64,000 nucleotides of DNA from Eublepharis macularius (taxonomy: Eukaryota; Chordata; Lepidosauria; Squamata; Eublepharidae), in contig NC_072801.1 in assembly GCF_028583425.1 (NCBI RefSeq), positions 62,015,766 through 62,079,765 on the forward strand, given 5' to 3'. Shown here piece by piece: positions 45,501 through 55,845 of this stretch. The stretch's first letter is position 1; each line of letters begins with the position of its first letter. The notes beneath the pieces were generated by a model. That model ran no database searches, had not been told where the DNA came from, and worked only from the letters and a program-made list of their open reading frames with translations. A program made the position numbers and the translations under genes.

Positions 45501-48500
45501 CCCATCTTCACCCAGCTGGGATCAGGTGGGAGCAGGTGGCAATGCCCGGCCTCCTTCACCTGGCCCAGGATCAAATGAGGAACAGGTGACAATGCCCGCC
45601 CCCTTCACCCAGCCTGGATCAGGTGCAGAGCAGGAGGCGATGCCTGCCCACCTCCCCACCTCCGTTCAACCTGACGGAATCAGGAGCAGAGCAGGTGGCA
45701 ATGCCCCCCCACCCATTTCACCCAGCCAGAATCAGGCACAGAGTAGGAGACAATGCCTTCCCTTCTTCACCCAACCGGGATCAGGAGTGCAGCAGGAGGC
45801 AATGCCCACCCCCCCCCCATTCAGCTGGCCGGGATCAGGCACAGAGCAGGTGGCCATGCCTGCCTGCCCGCTTGGCCTTCATCTGCCTGGGATCAGTCAC
45901 AGAGGAGGAGGCAATGCCTGCCCACCCTCCCCTTTCTAGAGCCCATTGTATTTTTTCCCACAACGGGCTTTGTTGTTAGTCTGAGAATAATTTCTCAGTA
46001 GGAGACATAAAATATTAATTAGAAAGAATGCTATGTAAATAAAGCCATGGAATAGAAAGGGCAAATACAAATTGTTTATTCCTGATCTGAGCTAATTAGT
46101 TAATTAAGCCTTAGCTAATCAACATTAGTTTAGGAAGAGAACAGACAAAAGTTAAATAGCCCCCCACCTTCTAACACAGAGCCCAGAACTGTGCTGGCCT
46201 GTTGCAGTTTCCTCCAGTGCTATCGCTCATTCATGGAATGCATGAAGATGAGTGCTGCTGAGAACACATAGAGGTTTTTCCCCCTAGTTTGTCCATAAAG
46301 AGGTTAAAAATAAGTAATCCCTCAGCTTGACATGGCGAATTCTGTGCTAAAAATGGCAAATTCTGTGCTAAATATTATTAAGAAAGGAATTGAGATGTAT
46401 GGCATCAGTGTCCTAGTATCACTCCATAGTGTAACCACATTTGAAATACTGAGTACAACCTATTTCGCAAAAAGGATATTGTAGCTCTGGAAAAGTTGTA
46501 GAAAAGGACTGTCAAAACGATAAAGGAGCTGGAAAGAATTTGCTATGTGAGTTTTCCCTTTTACATAACAATAATAATATTCTATTTATATACCACCCTT
46601 CGAGATAACTTAAAGCCCACTAAGAGCGGTTTACAAAATGTGTTATTATCCTCACAACAATCACTTTGCGAGGTAGGGAGGCTGAGAGAGCTCAGAGAGC
46701 TGTGACTGACCCAAGGTCACCCAGCTGGCTTCAAGTGGAGGAGTGAAGAATCAAACCCGGTTCTCCAGATTAGAGTCCTGCTGCTCTTAACCACTACACC
46801 AAACTGGCTGCTCTTACACTCTCAGCTAAAGTGGAGTTCTGGTTGATAAAGAAGTTATGCTTACGTGCTACCCATGGTTAGTGAGTGAGGAATATCACTA
46901 CAAGAGATGGTTATTAATAGTAACAAAATCTACTGGCCATTGCCACGTCTTTTGGCAGTAGCTAGCAGACATCTATATATGTGATCCCACGTTCTAAGGT
47001 TATGAAAGGTAGTGAAAAATGGGTTTCTGTTCATAGCCTTTGTTCACAAGCATGGAATCCTAACACCTTCAAAACCAGAAACAGAATTAAGGAATATTTA
47101 TAGTGTCTTCTGCTGGACGTTTCCTGTATTGTTTCCTTCCTGGAGCATCCGCTTCTTGCCATGGATAACCGCTATAGGATTGGTCCGGGCCAGTGGAACT
47201 GTTTTTGTATCCTTCTGAAGAGTCCCTGTCTCTGCACCCAACATACAGGCACCACGGTGCTAAAGAGCGACACTCACCTCCTCCTTCCCCTTTCTGCTGC
47301 TGTTTCTTTGCCCGACCCTGCGCGATGCGTTCAGCCAGGGAGCCCAGCAGGGCCTTCCTCTGTTCAGCCGCCAGCCTCAGCTGTTCCATGTAGCTCTCCT
47401 CTTGCTCCTCTTGGTAGGCAGCCACTGCCTCCAAGAATAGGGGATCCTGTAAACACGGGCATGCAAGCTGAGTGGCGCCTTTTCTCTGCTTCTGCATCCC
47501 AGAATAAATCTGACTTCGGAGCTCAAACTCAGTTTTACGAATTCTCACAGGGTTATACTGCAAACATGCCAATTTCACCAGGTTGCAAACTGCACATTTT
47601 ATTCCAAATCCACTACTGGAATAACAACAACGACAACTTTATTAATTACTACTCTCACCACTGTCATCATGTATTTAAAAAACTCACTATGCTCTTTTAT
47701 TATATTACTTAGTAAAATATCTAATAATCACAAATATTAATCAGAGCCTTTCTTTTCTTTTACAGGATAAGGACCCATACATTACCAGGTCACTGGCATC
47801 CTACCTTTTAGTAATCCAGCATAAAATTAGGAAATTTTTGTGATTGGAGTGAGATGCTTTTATCAGTATTATTGGGAATAGTAGTTTTAGTATTTTGTCT
47901 TTGTTAATGGGGGGTTAGGCTTAAGGCTATGGCCAAAACAACTGTACCAGGAAAGGAAAGGACATTTTATTGGAATTATTATTATTAATAACCTTTTATC
48001 CCCCCCCCTTTCTGCCCTCACAGGACCACCAAAGGGGCTAACAAATTTAAAACATACAAATTAAAACATCATCTTTAAAAGCCATTAAAACCAACATGTA
48101 AAAGTATTGTTAAAACAATTTAAAACCAGAATTTAAAAGACAAAAGACAAAAACAACAGTTCAAACACTGGGGAGAGAGGAGGCATCACTAAGGAAATCT
48201 CAAGAAAAACAGAAGTCTTCATCTGCCACCAGAAGACAGCAACAGAAAGGGACTGACGAATCTCCCTGGGGAGAAAGTTCCAGATTTTGGTGCCACCACC
48301 AAGAAGGCCCTCTCTCAGGTTGCCACCCACCTAATCTTGGAAGACAGGGGCACCTGAAGCAGAGCCTCCAACAATGACCACGGTGCTTAGGTAGGTTCAT
48401 AAGGGAAATAGGCAGTCTTTCAGGTATGTTGGCCCCAACTAATATGGGGCTTTAAATGTCAGCATCAGCATCCTGAATTGTGCATGGAAACAAATTGGGA

Positions 48501-49757
48501 GGCAGTGTAGGTAAATCAAGATTAGAGTGATATATTCCCTGTGACCCACCCAAAATCCTGGCTGCAGCATTCTGCATCAACTGAAGTTTCCAAACATTTT
48601 TCAAGGGCAGCCCCAGGCAGCACGCACTGCAGTAACATAAACTAGGGCATGTACCACAGTGGCCAGATCTTTTCTGCCCAGGAAAGGCCGCAGCTGGTTA
48701 ACAAGTCAAAGCTGGTAAAAGGCAACCCTGGCCACAGCTGTGATCTGCTTATCCATCTGTAGTAGAAATCACTACACAATATGGACCAATTCCTTACTAT
48801 AATTAGGAATGAAATGGATAGAGAAGGATTTATAAACTGCACACTCTGAGGAGAGGACCAGGTAGCCGTGCAAGCTGGACATGACCTACTCCATGACCAC
48901 TGGCACATGGGGAATGCAACAGATGGTGAGAAGGGAGGCATAAAGAGTGATCTGTTGCCATCCCGCATCTTTGGACCAGCCTTTAGGAAATGAAATTCCA
49001 GCTACAACCGTGTGCCCAACAAAGTGCAATCACATTTTGACCTATTGGGGCTTGAACCAGTGACACCATCACTTTGTTTTTTTGGTTTGAGTTTCTTTTG
49101 AAAGAGAAGGAAAGGATGAGAGAGTTGCTCTATTTGCAACCGTTTTGCAGCATGGAAGAAAATATTTTGGTGGATGGGGCTTTCTTACCCTCTGCTGCTC
49201 CTGCAAAATTTCTCTTTTCTTAAGCCCGTATTGAACAAGGAGTTCTGCCATTTTTTACATCTGAGCATCTAAAGGGGGGCAAGGCGGGCAAATCAGAGAG
49301 ATGTCTGTAACCCGTGGGTTCCATATTGCCACTCAAGATGAAGGACGGCTCCTGGGTCTGAAAAGGTTGCAGGATACTGATCTACTCTACATGGATGGCA
49401 GCATCTAGGAGGCCCATCCTCCCTGTTCGTCCTAGCCGACACCAGATCTGCCAAGGATATGGGGCTTTTCCTCTGTAGGGGACTGTCAAAGACTGGATCG
49501 ACCATTACCTGTTCTGCATCATCTGCAAAGGGCTTGGAAGATGGGTTTTTAATCAAGGTGGCCACATCTTTCTCCAACAACAGCCGGGCCTCTTCCGGCA
49601 GCAACTGGAGGGGAAGACCCAGCCGCACATTCTGCCGTGGCTTCCGAGCCAATGCCCCAACCAGCGTGCCAACAATGCGATGCTCCTCTCGGATACGTTG
49701 CACATCAGCGCAATTCCACACAAAAGCCTTTCCCTCCAAGACGTGGATTCGGATCAT
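42564..49757 (-). CDS. TSEN34: TSEN34, tRNA-splicing endonuclease catalytic subunit
   Basis: Four coding exons on the minus strand, in gene order: 49757-49509, 47446-47278, 44547-44296, 42751-42564. Junction phases are 0, 1 and 1, all GT-AG, giving 858 nt and 285 aa (human 310 aa). Exon 1 encodes the N-terminal TSEN34 fold (NVRLGLPLQLLPEEARLL). Exon 2 encodes the charged coiled linker (QEEQEESYMEQLRLAAEQRK). Exons 3-4 encode the nuclease domain (YCVFQSLWEQGYYITSGSKF, then FLVYPGDPMRFHAHYI and GRLGTSVKKT). The catalytic triad is present as Tyr222, His230 and Lys261, with the same spacing (8 and 31) as human Tyr247/His255/Lys286. With TSEN2, TSEN15 and TSEN54 it cuts pre-tRNA introns in the nucleus; TSEN34 cuts the 3' splice site. 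Most of the shorter length is in the linker. Introns carry SINEs, a minisatellite and a hammerhead-like repeat. A noncoding 5' exon probably lies near 53.1 kb. The gene is tail to tail with GRWD1. Confidence 0.96.
42811..43012 (+). repeat. Sauria-like SINE in TSEN34 intron 3
   Basis: Has gcagttaaatggttgagcta, a B box ggttcgactcc, gtggccttgggaaagccact and an end in actctgttgttat. It is a diverged subfamily, shared with 24195 and 24478. Confidence 0.65.
43595..44090. repeat. element with inverted hammerhead-like ends in TSEN34 intron 3
   Basis: About 500 bases bounded by inverted copies of one end sequence. A minus-oriented end lies at 43595-43690 (gtccagtagcatctataagactaacaaaat), and a plus-oriented end lies at 43995-44090 (gtgagctgtgactcacgaaagctcatt, then gtgctactggactctt). 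The middle is unique sequence of the same element family. The plus end resembles a hammerhead core that has lost part of CTGANGA. Confidence 0.55.
45015..45940. repeat. minisatellite, about 18 units of about 51 bp, in TSEN34 intron 2
   Basis: Imperfect units built on ttcacccagctgggatcagg followed by agcagagcaggtggcaatgcc. About 18 units fit in 926 bases; one near 45431 is short. Because 51 is a multiple of 3, plus-strand frames stay open for up to 299 codons, giving repeated GIRSRAGGNAHP-like peptides with no protein-family match. Confidence 0.85.
46563..46811 (-). repeat. Sauria SINE in TSEN34 intron 2
   Basis: Reverse full-length copy: ttatataccacccttcgaga tail, ctgacccaaggtcacccagc body, gctcttaaccactacaccaa head. 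Confidence 0.85.
47980..48960 (-). repeat. LINE-like repeat in TSEN34 intron 1
   Basis: Includes ggggctttaaatgtcagcatcagc, gcagcattctgcatcaactg and ggcatgtaccacagtggcca, the same family as 3976-4700 but better kept. It lies between TSEN34 exons 1 and 2. Class uncertain. Confidence 0.5.
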
Positions 49758-50809
49758 TACGGTCTGTTAGTCTTTCCCTAGAAAGACCAAGTAGAAAATG
49801 ATTGCAAGATTCCTTGGTCCCAGAAGCAAGGCCAGCTGATTAGAGAACTTTCCCTGTGTCTGGCAACACCGTCCTTCTGTCTACCCCCACCACCAGCCCT
49901 GCAGCAACAGACACCATCTTCAGGCCCTGCAGCACAGCCTCTGGCAGTACCTCAGTTGCAGGAGCCTTTACAGGCCCCCAGGCCTCTCTCACCCTTAGGC
50001 CAGTTGCAGCCGACGCCCAGGCACCACTCTGGGGAACAGCCTGCAGCCACTCAGCAGACTCACCCTCCTTCTGCAATTGCCCAGACAGCTCCACTTCATC
50101 TAGGCCCACAGGAGATTGCCATCAGCACAAGCCAGACAGGCACAGGCCCCAAGCTGCCAAGGGAGCCACTGGAGAGGTTCAGAAGCAGCAGGGACGAGCA
50201 AGGCAGAGAGTAGACCAAATGCCCTACCTTAGGCTGGGATGGAGTGGGTGGGGAGACTGCGGAGTCTACCCAGCCCTCCTATCAGATAGGCTGGGAGCAG
50301 GGCCAGTCAGGGAGACTAAGTGGAGATTGGGGGCAGAGCCAGGGAGGTGGGGCAAGGGGAGGCCTTTAAATTCAGGTTCCTGTGAAGGCCAAGGAGGATT
50401 TTGCAGGGAGAGGCAGCTGGAGTGTGCTGTTACTCCCAGGGAGGGAGAAGGAACAAGGTGGTGCAACCCCCTTCCCTGCCCATCTGAGGCCAGAGGACAC
50501 CTGCCTGGAGAGCTGGTAGGATAGCAGGCCGTCAGTTGGGGATGCCGGTGAGGGAGAAGCCTCACACCCAACAGACTGGGAAGGCACCTGATGCTGAGGT
50601 GTGGAGAGGTTGCCTTACACACAAATGGTCTCTCACCCCTGGGCCGAGAGGTGGGTGTTGTCACTCTGTACTTACTAACCCCAATGTTCTTTCTCTGTTT
50701 TTTCCAGAAGAAATAAGGAAAATTAAAAACTATAAAATGCCACTCAAAGACCACACTATTCCCTTCCATGAATTGCAGAAATCATTTCTCATATGTACCC
50801 CAGAGGATG

Positions 50810-51527
50810 TGTCATGGCCCAGTCTGAGAGTGAGGTCTCCTCTGGAGGAGAGGAGCCTCGTGTAGCCAGCCAGGACTCCTCAGGAGAAGAGGAGCCCTGT
50901 GTAGCCAGCCCTAGCCCTGATTCAGCAGAAGCCAGCAATCAGGAGCAACAGCTGCTGGCTGATCAGAGCTTACAGCCAGCAGCTGAGGCACCAGCACCCT
51001 CTAGCTCCAATACTACAGAGGAAGCTCAGCCAGGGACTTCTACAGGTGCAGCGCAGCCAAGAGCCTCCACCCCCCCATGTTCACCCACGCCCAAGGAACG
51101 CTGCAGGCAGCGCCAGAGACTGGAACTGCAGGAGAGATGGCGCAGTGCTCGCCTCTTGAGCCAACGCCAGCTGCTGGAGAGTAACGATGAGTAGTGGCAG
51201 GATAGAGCCCCAGCAGCTGGCTGAAAACCACGCCTGGCTATAAGAGTCAGTCTGAAGGAACTGCTGGGTATGGAAGCAACGTATCTATTGCCTGCAACCA
51301 CTCTGTGTTCCGTGAACCTTGCCCATGCCTGCTTTTGGACCTGACACTATCGGTGACTGACCTTGGACTGTGCCTGACCTTGTTTTTGGACTCTGGACTC
51401 ACTCCTGGCTTTATCTCGTGCTCTGACCACCGGTTTGACTTGGCTTTTGCTCTTGGAACTCCCCTTTGACTTTGGCCTTAAGGTTTGGACTTGAACCACC
51501 CTGCTTGGGCTGGCCCAGCCCGTGACA
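50810..51527 (+). mobile_element. solo LTR, Ty3/gypsy-like retroelement fossil
   Basis: A 718-bp unit from TGTCATGGCC to CCCGTGACA, with the inverted TG...CA ends of an LTR. It is flanked by perfect 5-bp duplications GGATG at 50805-50809 and 51528-51532. No internal coding region remains, so it is a recombined solo LTR; it looks whole as an LTR. The family is inferred from resemblance to squamate gypsy-type LTRs with runs such as ttggactgtgcctgacc. The intact duplication suggests moderate or young age. It lies in the probable 5' intron of TSEN34. Confidence 0.75.
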
Positions 51528-51534
51528 GGATGCT

Positions 51535-52000
51535 TCGTTCAACAAATAAACAACTTTTGGTGGTCCCTGGCCCAAGGGAGGCCCGCCTGGCCTTGACCAC
51601 AGCCAGGGCCTTTTCGGTCCTGGCACCGACCTAGCCGAACACTCTGTCTGAGGAAACCAGGGCCTGGTAGGATTTGTTATCTTTCCACCAGGCCTGTAAG
51701 ACAGATGTTCTGGCAAGCATATAGTGGAGGCTAGGTTGGGCCCCCACTGGTCACACTAAAGATCTGTCCACCACTCTACATGTGAGTCTATATATGAGCC
51801 AGAGCTTGAAAAGCAGTATTTTATCATCACCATCTGAAGAGCAGCTGTATTGTATTTATTGTATAAAGTTGTTTTAATGTTATTTGTATAATGTTTTTAA
51901 CTGTTATTTATGTAAATTGAAATGTATTCCACCTTGAGCTCACCTGGTGAGGAGGGTGGATGAAATAATATAATAAATAAATAATAACTAAAGGTACAGG
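51535..52000 (+). mobile_element. L2-like LINE 3' end
   Basis: Contains the C-terminal coding trace ccttgaccacagccagggcc and ttttcggtcctgg, typical of L2 in reptiles, then a 3' tail with ccaccttgagctcacctggt and a TAAATAAATAA end. It follows directly after the solo LTR and its duplicated target. Confidence 0.6.
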
Positions 52001-52014
52001 TATACCTACAGGTT

Positions 52015-52463
52015 ATAGGGCTGCAAATATCCAGGTGGGACCTGAAGATCTCCCAAAATTATAACTGATCTCCAGATGGCAGGGATTATTGTAGCATTGT
52101 ATTGCAGGGGTGGGGAAAAGTGCTGTGAAGAAACGGCTGACTTATGGTGACACCTGCTGGGGTTTTCAAGGCAAGCGTCTAACAAAGGTGGTTTGCCCTT
52201 GCCTGCCTCTGCATAGAGACCCAGGCCTTCCTTGGAGGTTTCCCTTCCACTTACTATTCAAAGCTGGCCCTGCTTAGCTTCTGAGATCTGATGGAAGTGG
52301 GCTTACCTGGGTCAAGGCATGACATTACACCTAGCATTATATCTGTGGCATTATACTTACCTGAGATCATTATGTACGACATTATACCTAGCTGAGATCC
52401 CTCCGTCCATCCCCAAACCCTGCCCTCCAGGCTCTTCCCCCAATCCGGAGCTGGTACCCCTAT
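52015..52463 (+). mobile_element. TAGGGTTGCC-family MITE split by a 5S SINE
   Basis: The left part (atagggctgcaaatatccag to about 52100) and right part (from about 52330 to gctggtacccctat) belong to one copy. The reverse-oriented 5S-derived SINE lies between them. Confidence 0.55.
52118..52320 (-). repeat. 5S rRNA-derived SINE, reverse
   Basis: Reads in reverse from ctgacttatggtgacacctg through ggtggtttgcccttgcctgc to cctgcttagcttctgagatc, the complement of the 5S head. Confidence 0.65.
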
Positions 52464-52519
52464 AGGGTCACAACTTACGGTAGTCAATGATTTGGGGTGG
52501 GGGTGGGGAACGACTGAAT

Positions 52520-52655
52520 GGAAAGTAGTAGAAAAGAGTAGCACCTATGAGACTAACAACACTTATGGTACTCTTGTCAGTCTTATAGGTGCTACTGGAC
52601 TCTTGCTCTTTTCTACTGCTTCAGACAGACTAACAGGCTACCCATCTTGATCTAA
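52520..52655. repeat. short inverted pair of the same hammerhead-like family
   Basis: A minus-strand piece (gtagaaaagagtagcacctatgagactaac) at 52527-52558 faces a plus-strand piece (gtcttataggtgctactggactcttgctc) at 52577-52655 that ends in a turn reading agactaacaggctaccca. It matches the ends of the element at 43595-44090. Confidence 0.55.
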
Positions 52656-52869
52656 CTGAATGGAAGATGTTCAAGCAAAATTTAAATAATCCTCTACCTT
52701 TTCCTGGAGCAGGAGAAGCTCTGCTGATTTCATATCTCACTTAACAGTAACACTCAACTGACTACCTGGGGTTGATTCCAAGCAAACCTGCCGCAGATGG
52801 GGCTGTAACTAAGGGGATAGGAGATTTGGGGGAGGGGGAGGCATCCCGAAAGAAAGCAGGAGTGTCGGT

Positions 52870-53480
52870 CGCCTCCATCCCCATTCTGAGTCACGCGTGC
52901 ACGCACCTTCGAGTGTCCGGATCCTTCCACTCCCAGCTCGCCCTCCTCTGCTTGCAAACCGGGTCCTGCGCTTTCAACTCCTTAGCCGCGTGCAAATGGG
53001 ATTCCGCGTGCAAGCCCAGGAATCCTGTTTCCCATCGCTGCCCCCTTAATGGAAATGCCCCCTCCAATCGTCCTGAGTGATAGATACCTCGTCCAATACA
53101 GTATGCAAGAAGGGCCAATGGCTGCTCTGGGAGTCGGAGGAGGAGGGCCGGGTGCGGGGAGGAAACCCTCTCGTCCCCGCGCTTCACTTGTGCAAAGACG
53201 GAAAGGAAACCGCGCAAGAGGAGCAGGAAGCGTCGCGCACATCAGGAAGACGGGAGTTGGGTAATTTGGCAAAAGAGGCTTGGGCGCTTTGTCCGTCTCC
53301 AAAATGGATTTTGCAAGACACTGATCGGCTCGGGGGGGGGGGGGGTGAGCGGCTAAGCGCCCCCCCCATCCCCTTTGGACCGCTGCCTGCACGGGCGTAA
53401 AGGAGCCTCCGCAGAGGTGAGCGCGCAGGGTGACTTGCAGCGGGTGCCTCGTGGTTTAGATCAAGGCGGGCGCCGGCAGG
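52870..53480. promoter_or_regulatory. CpG-rich stretch, probable bidirectional TSEN34/MBOAT7 promoter
   Basis: This is the densest CpG stretch of the right-hand half (many CG, GCGCGC and CGCG steps), and it sits between the divergent TSEN34 and MBOAT7 coding starts. It contains a plus-strand donor-like site at 53416/53417 (gcagag/gtgagc) and a minus-strand donor-like site at 53088/53087 (gag/gtatct). Either could end a noncoding first exon. Matching acceptors exist ahead of both start codons: tttctag and ctaacag just upstream of 49757 on the minus strand, and tttccag near 55779 on the plus strand. Mammalian TSEN34 and MBOAT7 are also head to head. The open frames inside the stretch do not resemble known proteins. 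Confidence 0.55.
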
Positions 53481-53559
53481 CAGAGCGAGAGAGGACTCCA
53501 GTGGCTTGGAAGAGTTGCAAAAAAATGGCAAGGTTCGTGACCTGGTGCTTTGCCCAATG

Positions 53560-55700
53560 ATTACACCAAGACTTGGAGAACGTTAAAGAGGAAAAGACTT
53601 TATTCCAGGAATAAAGGGGCACAGAGTTCCAAGACAGTAAAAACCCTCTGAGCCCACCCTAAAATAATGGGGAGGATCTTTTTATACCCCTTGGTTCGTG
53701 CTGAGACAAAAGGCCCATCGTCTTTTCTCGGCTGTAAGTGAAACTTTCCCACTCTGGCTGGTTTCAACCAGTAGCTGTTTACTGTTTCTGCTCTTGCTGG
53801 CCAAGCATTTCTCTGCTTTTACACTCAAGGCCAGGCAAAAGCAGCTTTGTGTTTCAAGCTAGTAAGAAAAAATGGCTGTACTTTTGCTCACATAAGCAAG
53901 ATTACAGTCTGTATCCGGTATATTTAGAGATGCTATCTAAGAGGAAGAGGAAATGCTGCATTGTTTTCTTCCCTTGATTTTATTCTACCATGCTGAGTTT
54001 ATCAGCGACTATACACAATACATTAATTCTCCTTTGAAAAAAGTCTGATTTAAGTGTGACTCTGGAAGGCAAGGAGAACTTACCTGTGCAGTTTTGCACA
54101 TGCCCAGTGTCTTGTTCAACTTGGGCCCCTACCGATGCAAACATGCACAGCACTAACATCACAGTGCAATAGATGCCTGCCTTACAGATCTCAGGTGGTG
54201 TGAACATGAAAAGTAGTTGCTTTGCATAGGTAACAGACCAGATTTAACAAGACGTTGTGGACAAATGCAAAACTGCATGAGTAAGTCAGGTCTCACATGG
54301 CACCTAGAAATTTCAATTGTGCTGCCTAGTATTTTCAGCAGTGTTTTTATTGTAGCATCTTTCAATGATGCTCAGGTGAACTAGAAAGCGTATTTATTGT
54401 TTCACAGAATACATTTTCTTCTGTGATGCGAAAATGTACATGCTTAAGTTCTTGTCATTGCTAGTTTATGTGTTTTCCATCATTCGGTGGTGGTAGATGA
54501 ATTCATTTGGGGAGAGCCAGGAGGGATGCGTGGGGATCAGGATTCCAGGCTTCTCTGCAGCAGTGCTGGTGTCTCTAAAGGCCCTTGGCCCTCTTTCCCT
54601 TAATCTGGCCCAAGGATTCCTGCTTAAATATAGAAATCCTGGGGAGTAAGACGGTGAAGGATTAAGGAGACAAGGACGTCTGCACTGGCGACTGGGAGAA
54701 AGCCGTGCGGGGGCAGGGATGCTTGTGCAAGAGCACAGAAATGGAACTGGGTGTGATCGGCTGGGGTAGGCTCTGGTGGCAGAAGTGTGTGTTGGTGGGT
54801 GTTGAATTGTGATCTCTTTACACAGACTTGATTGGAATGCAGAGAGTTGGGACATAGGATGTGGGGGACAGCTGTCCCTTAAGGAAGAATTTCACCAGTT
54901 GTGGCTTTCCGCATTGTGCTGCTTTCTCAGCTGTGTTAACTTCTACACTTAAAGGTACTGCACTTGGCAATCTTGTCTGTGACATCCTTGCATAACTTCC
55001 CCGGTCACTTATCTACTCCCTTTGCTTCCCTAGTAATCAAGGACTCCTTATGACTGCTGTATCTTGGTAGTCCCCCTTCAGCTCTCGGAAGGACATTCAG
55101 GAGGCTCTGGGCAGCCCAAATTCATCACTTCTCAACACCCTTTGACCATTTTCTTCCTCCTTGTCTTTGTTGAAGGGTAGACTCTTCCACCTTTAGAACG
55201 TCACTCTGTGTGCAGATTCCAATCCAAAGCTCCAATACCTTAGCCAGGCAGACAGAGGTTCCAATGGGAAGTTGTTTTCCTGGCCGAGGGCTGAAATGAT
55301 AGGGAATAGTTGTCTTGTGTTTCCATGGGTCAGGCAGCTGTTTAAGACAGAAGAGTACTCGTCAGGGGACAAAAAAGCTGGGAAGCTTAATTTGAAATTG
55401 TTACCGTGAAATCTGAAAGTGCAGAAATATATGTAGACTCAGACTTTTGGCTACTAGCCCCAACTCTGACCTTCGGGATCTCACCCCTTTCAGAAATCCA
55501 AGGGTGCAGGTTACTAGCAGTCCTATCATCATAATCAACTAGACTACATTCTTGTTAGAAATCTTAGCATTCCTAGCTGTAACACACAAAATCTCAGCAT
55601 CCTTTAGTGCTGACCGTGGGGTCCGAGTCCTTTGACGCGAGAACCCAGGAGTCCTGGCTTTACTGCTTTTAATCAACTGGACTATAATCTACAGGCTCAC
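53560..55700. other. MBOAT7 upstream region, unassigned
   Basis: Lies between the CpG-rich stretch and the first coding exon, so probably the MBOAT7 5' intron. 53560-53980 may be repeat-derived, but no family is certain. Confidence 0.4.
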
Positions 55701-55845
55701 ATCTTCTTTAGATACTCATCCATTGTTTCTCTCTCCTTCCAATCCCGATCAGCCACAGAATCACCGCCGGCATCTTTCCAGTCTTTTGAGTTTTGACCTG
55801 TGCAAGTTGTTCTGACTCCCTGGGAAAGAATCACCAGTAGCAGCC

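Noticed and set aside
45040-45939. 299-codon open frame on the plus strand
   Set aside because: It is the translation of a tandem repeat with period near 51 bp; no family resemblance, and it lies in a TSEN34 intron.
49190-49251. Small possible minus-strand exon (MAELLVQYGLKKREILQEQQ) with a good GT donor inside TSEN34 intron 1
   Set aside because: None of the candidate acceptors gives a length divisible by 3, so it cannot join TSEN34 exons 1 and 2 in frame, and the human protein has no matching segment. A cryptic exon remains possible.
50140-50700. GC-rich stretch with long plus-strand frame and TTTAAA
   Set aside because: May be repeat-derived, but no boundaries, duplications or family could be shown.
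53049-53560. Several overlapping frames in the CpG-rich stretch
   Set aside because: Frames stay open because of high GC; no homology, and the position fits a promoter.
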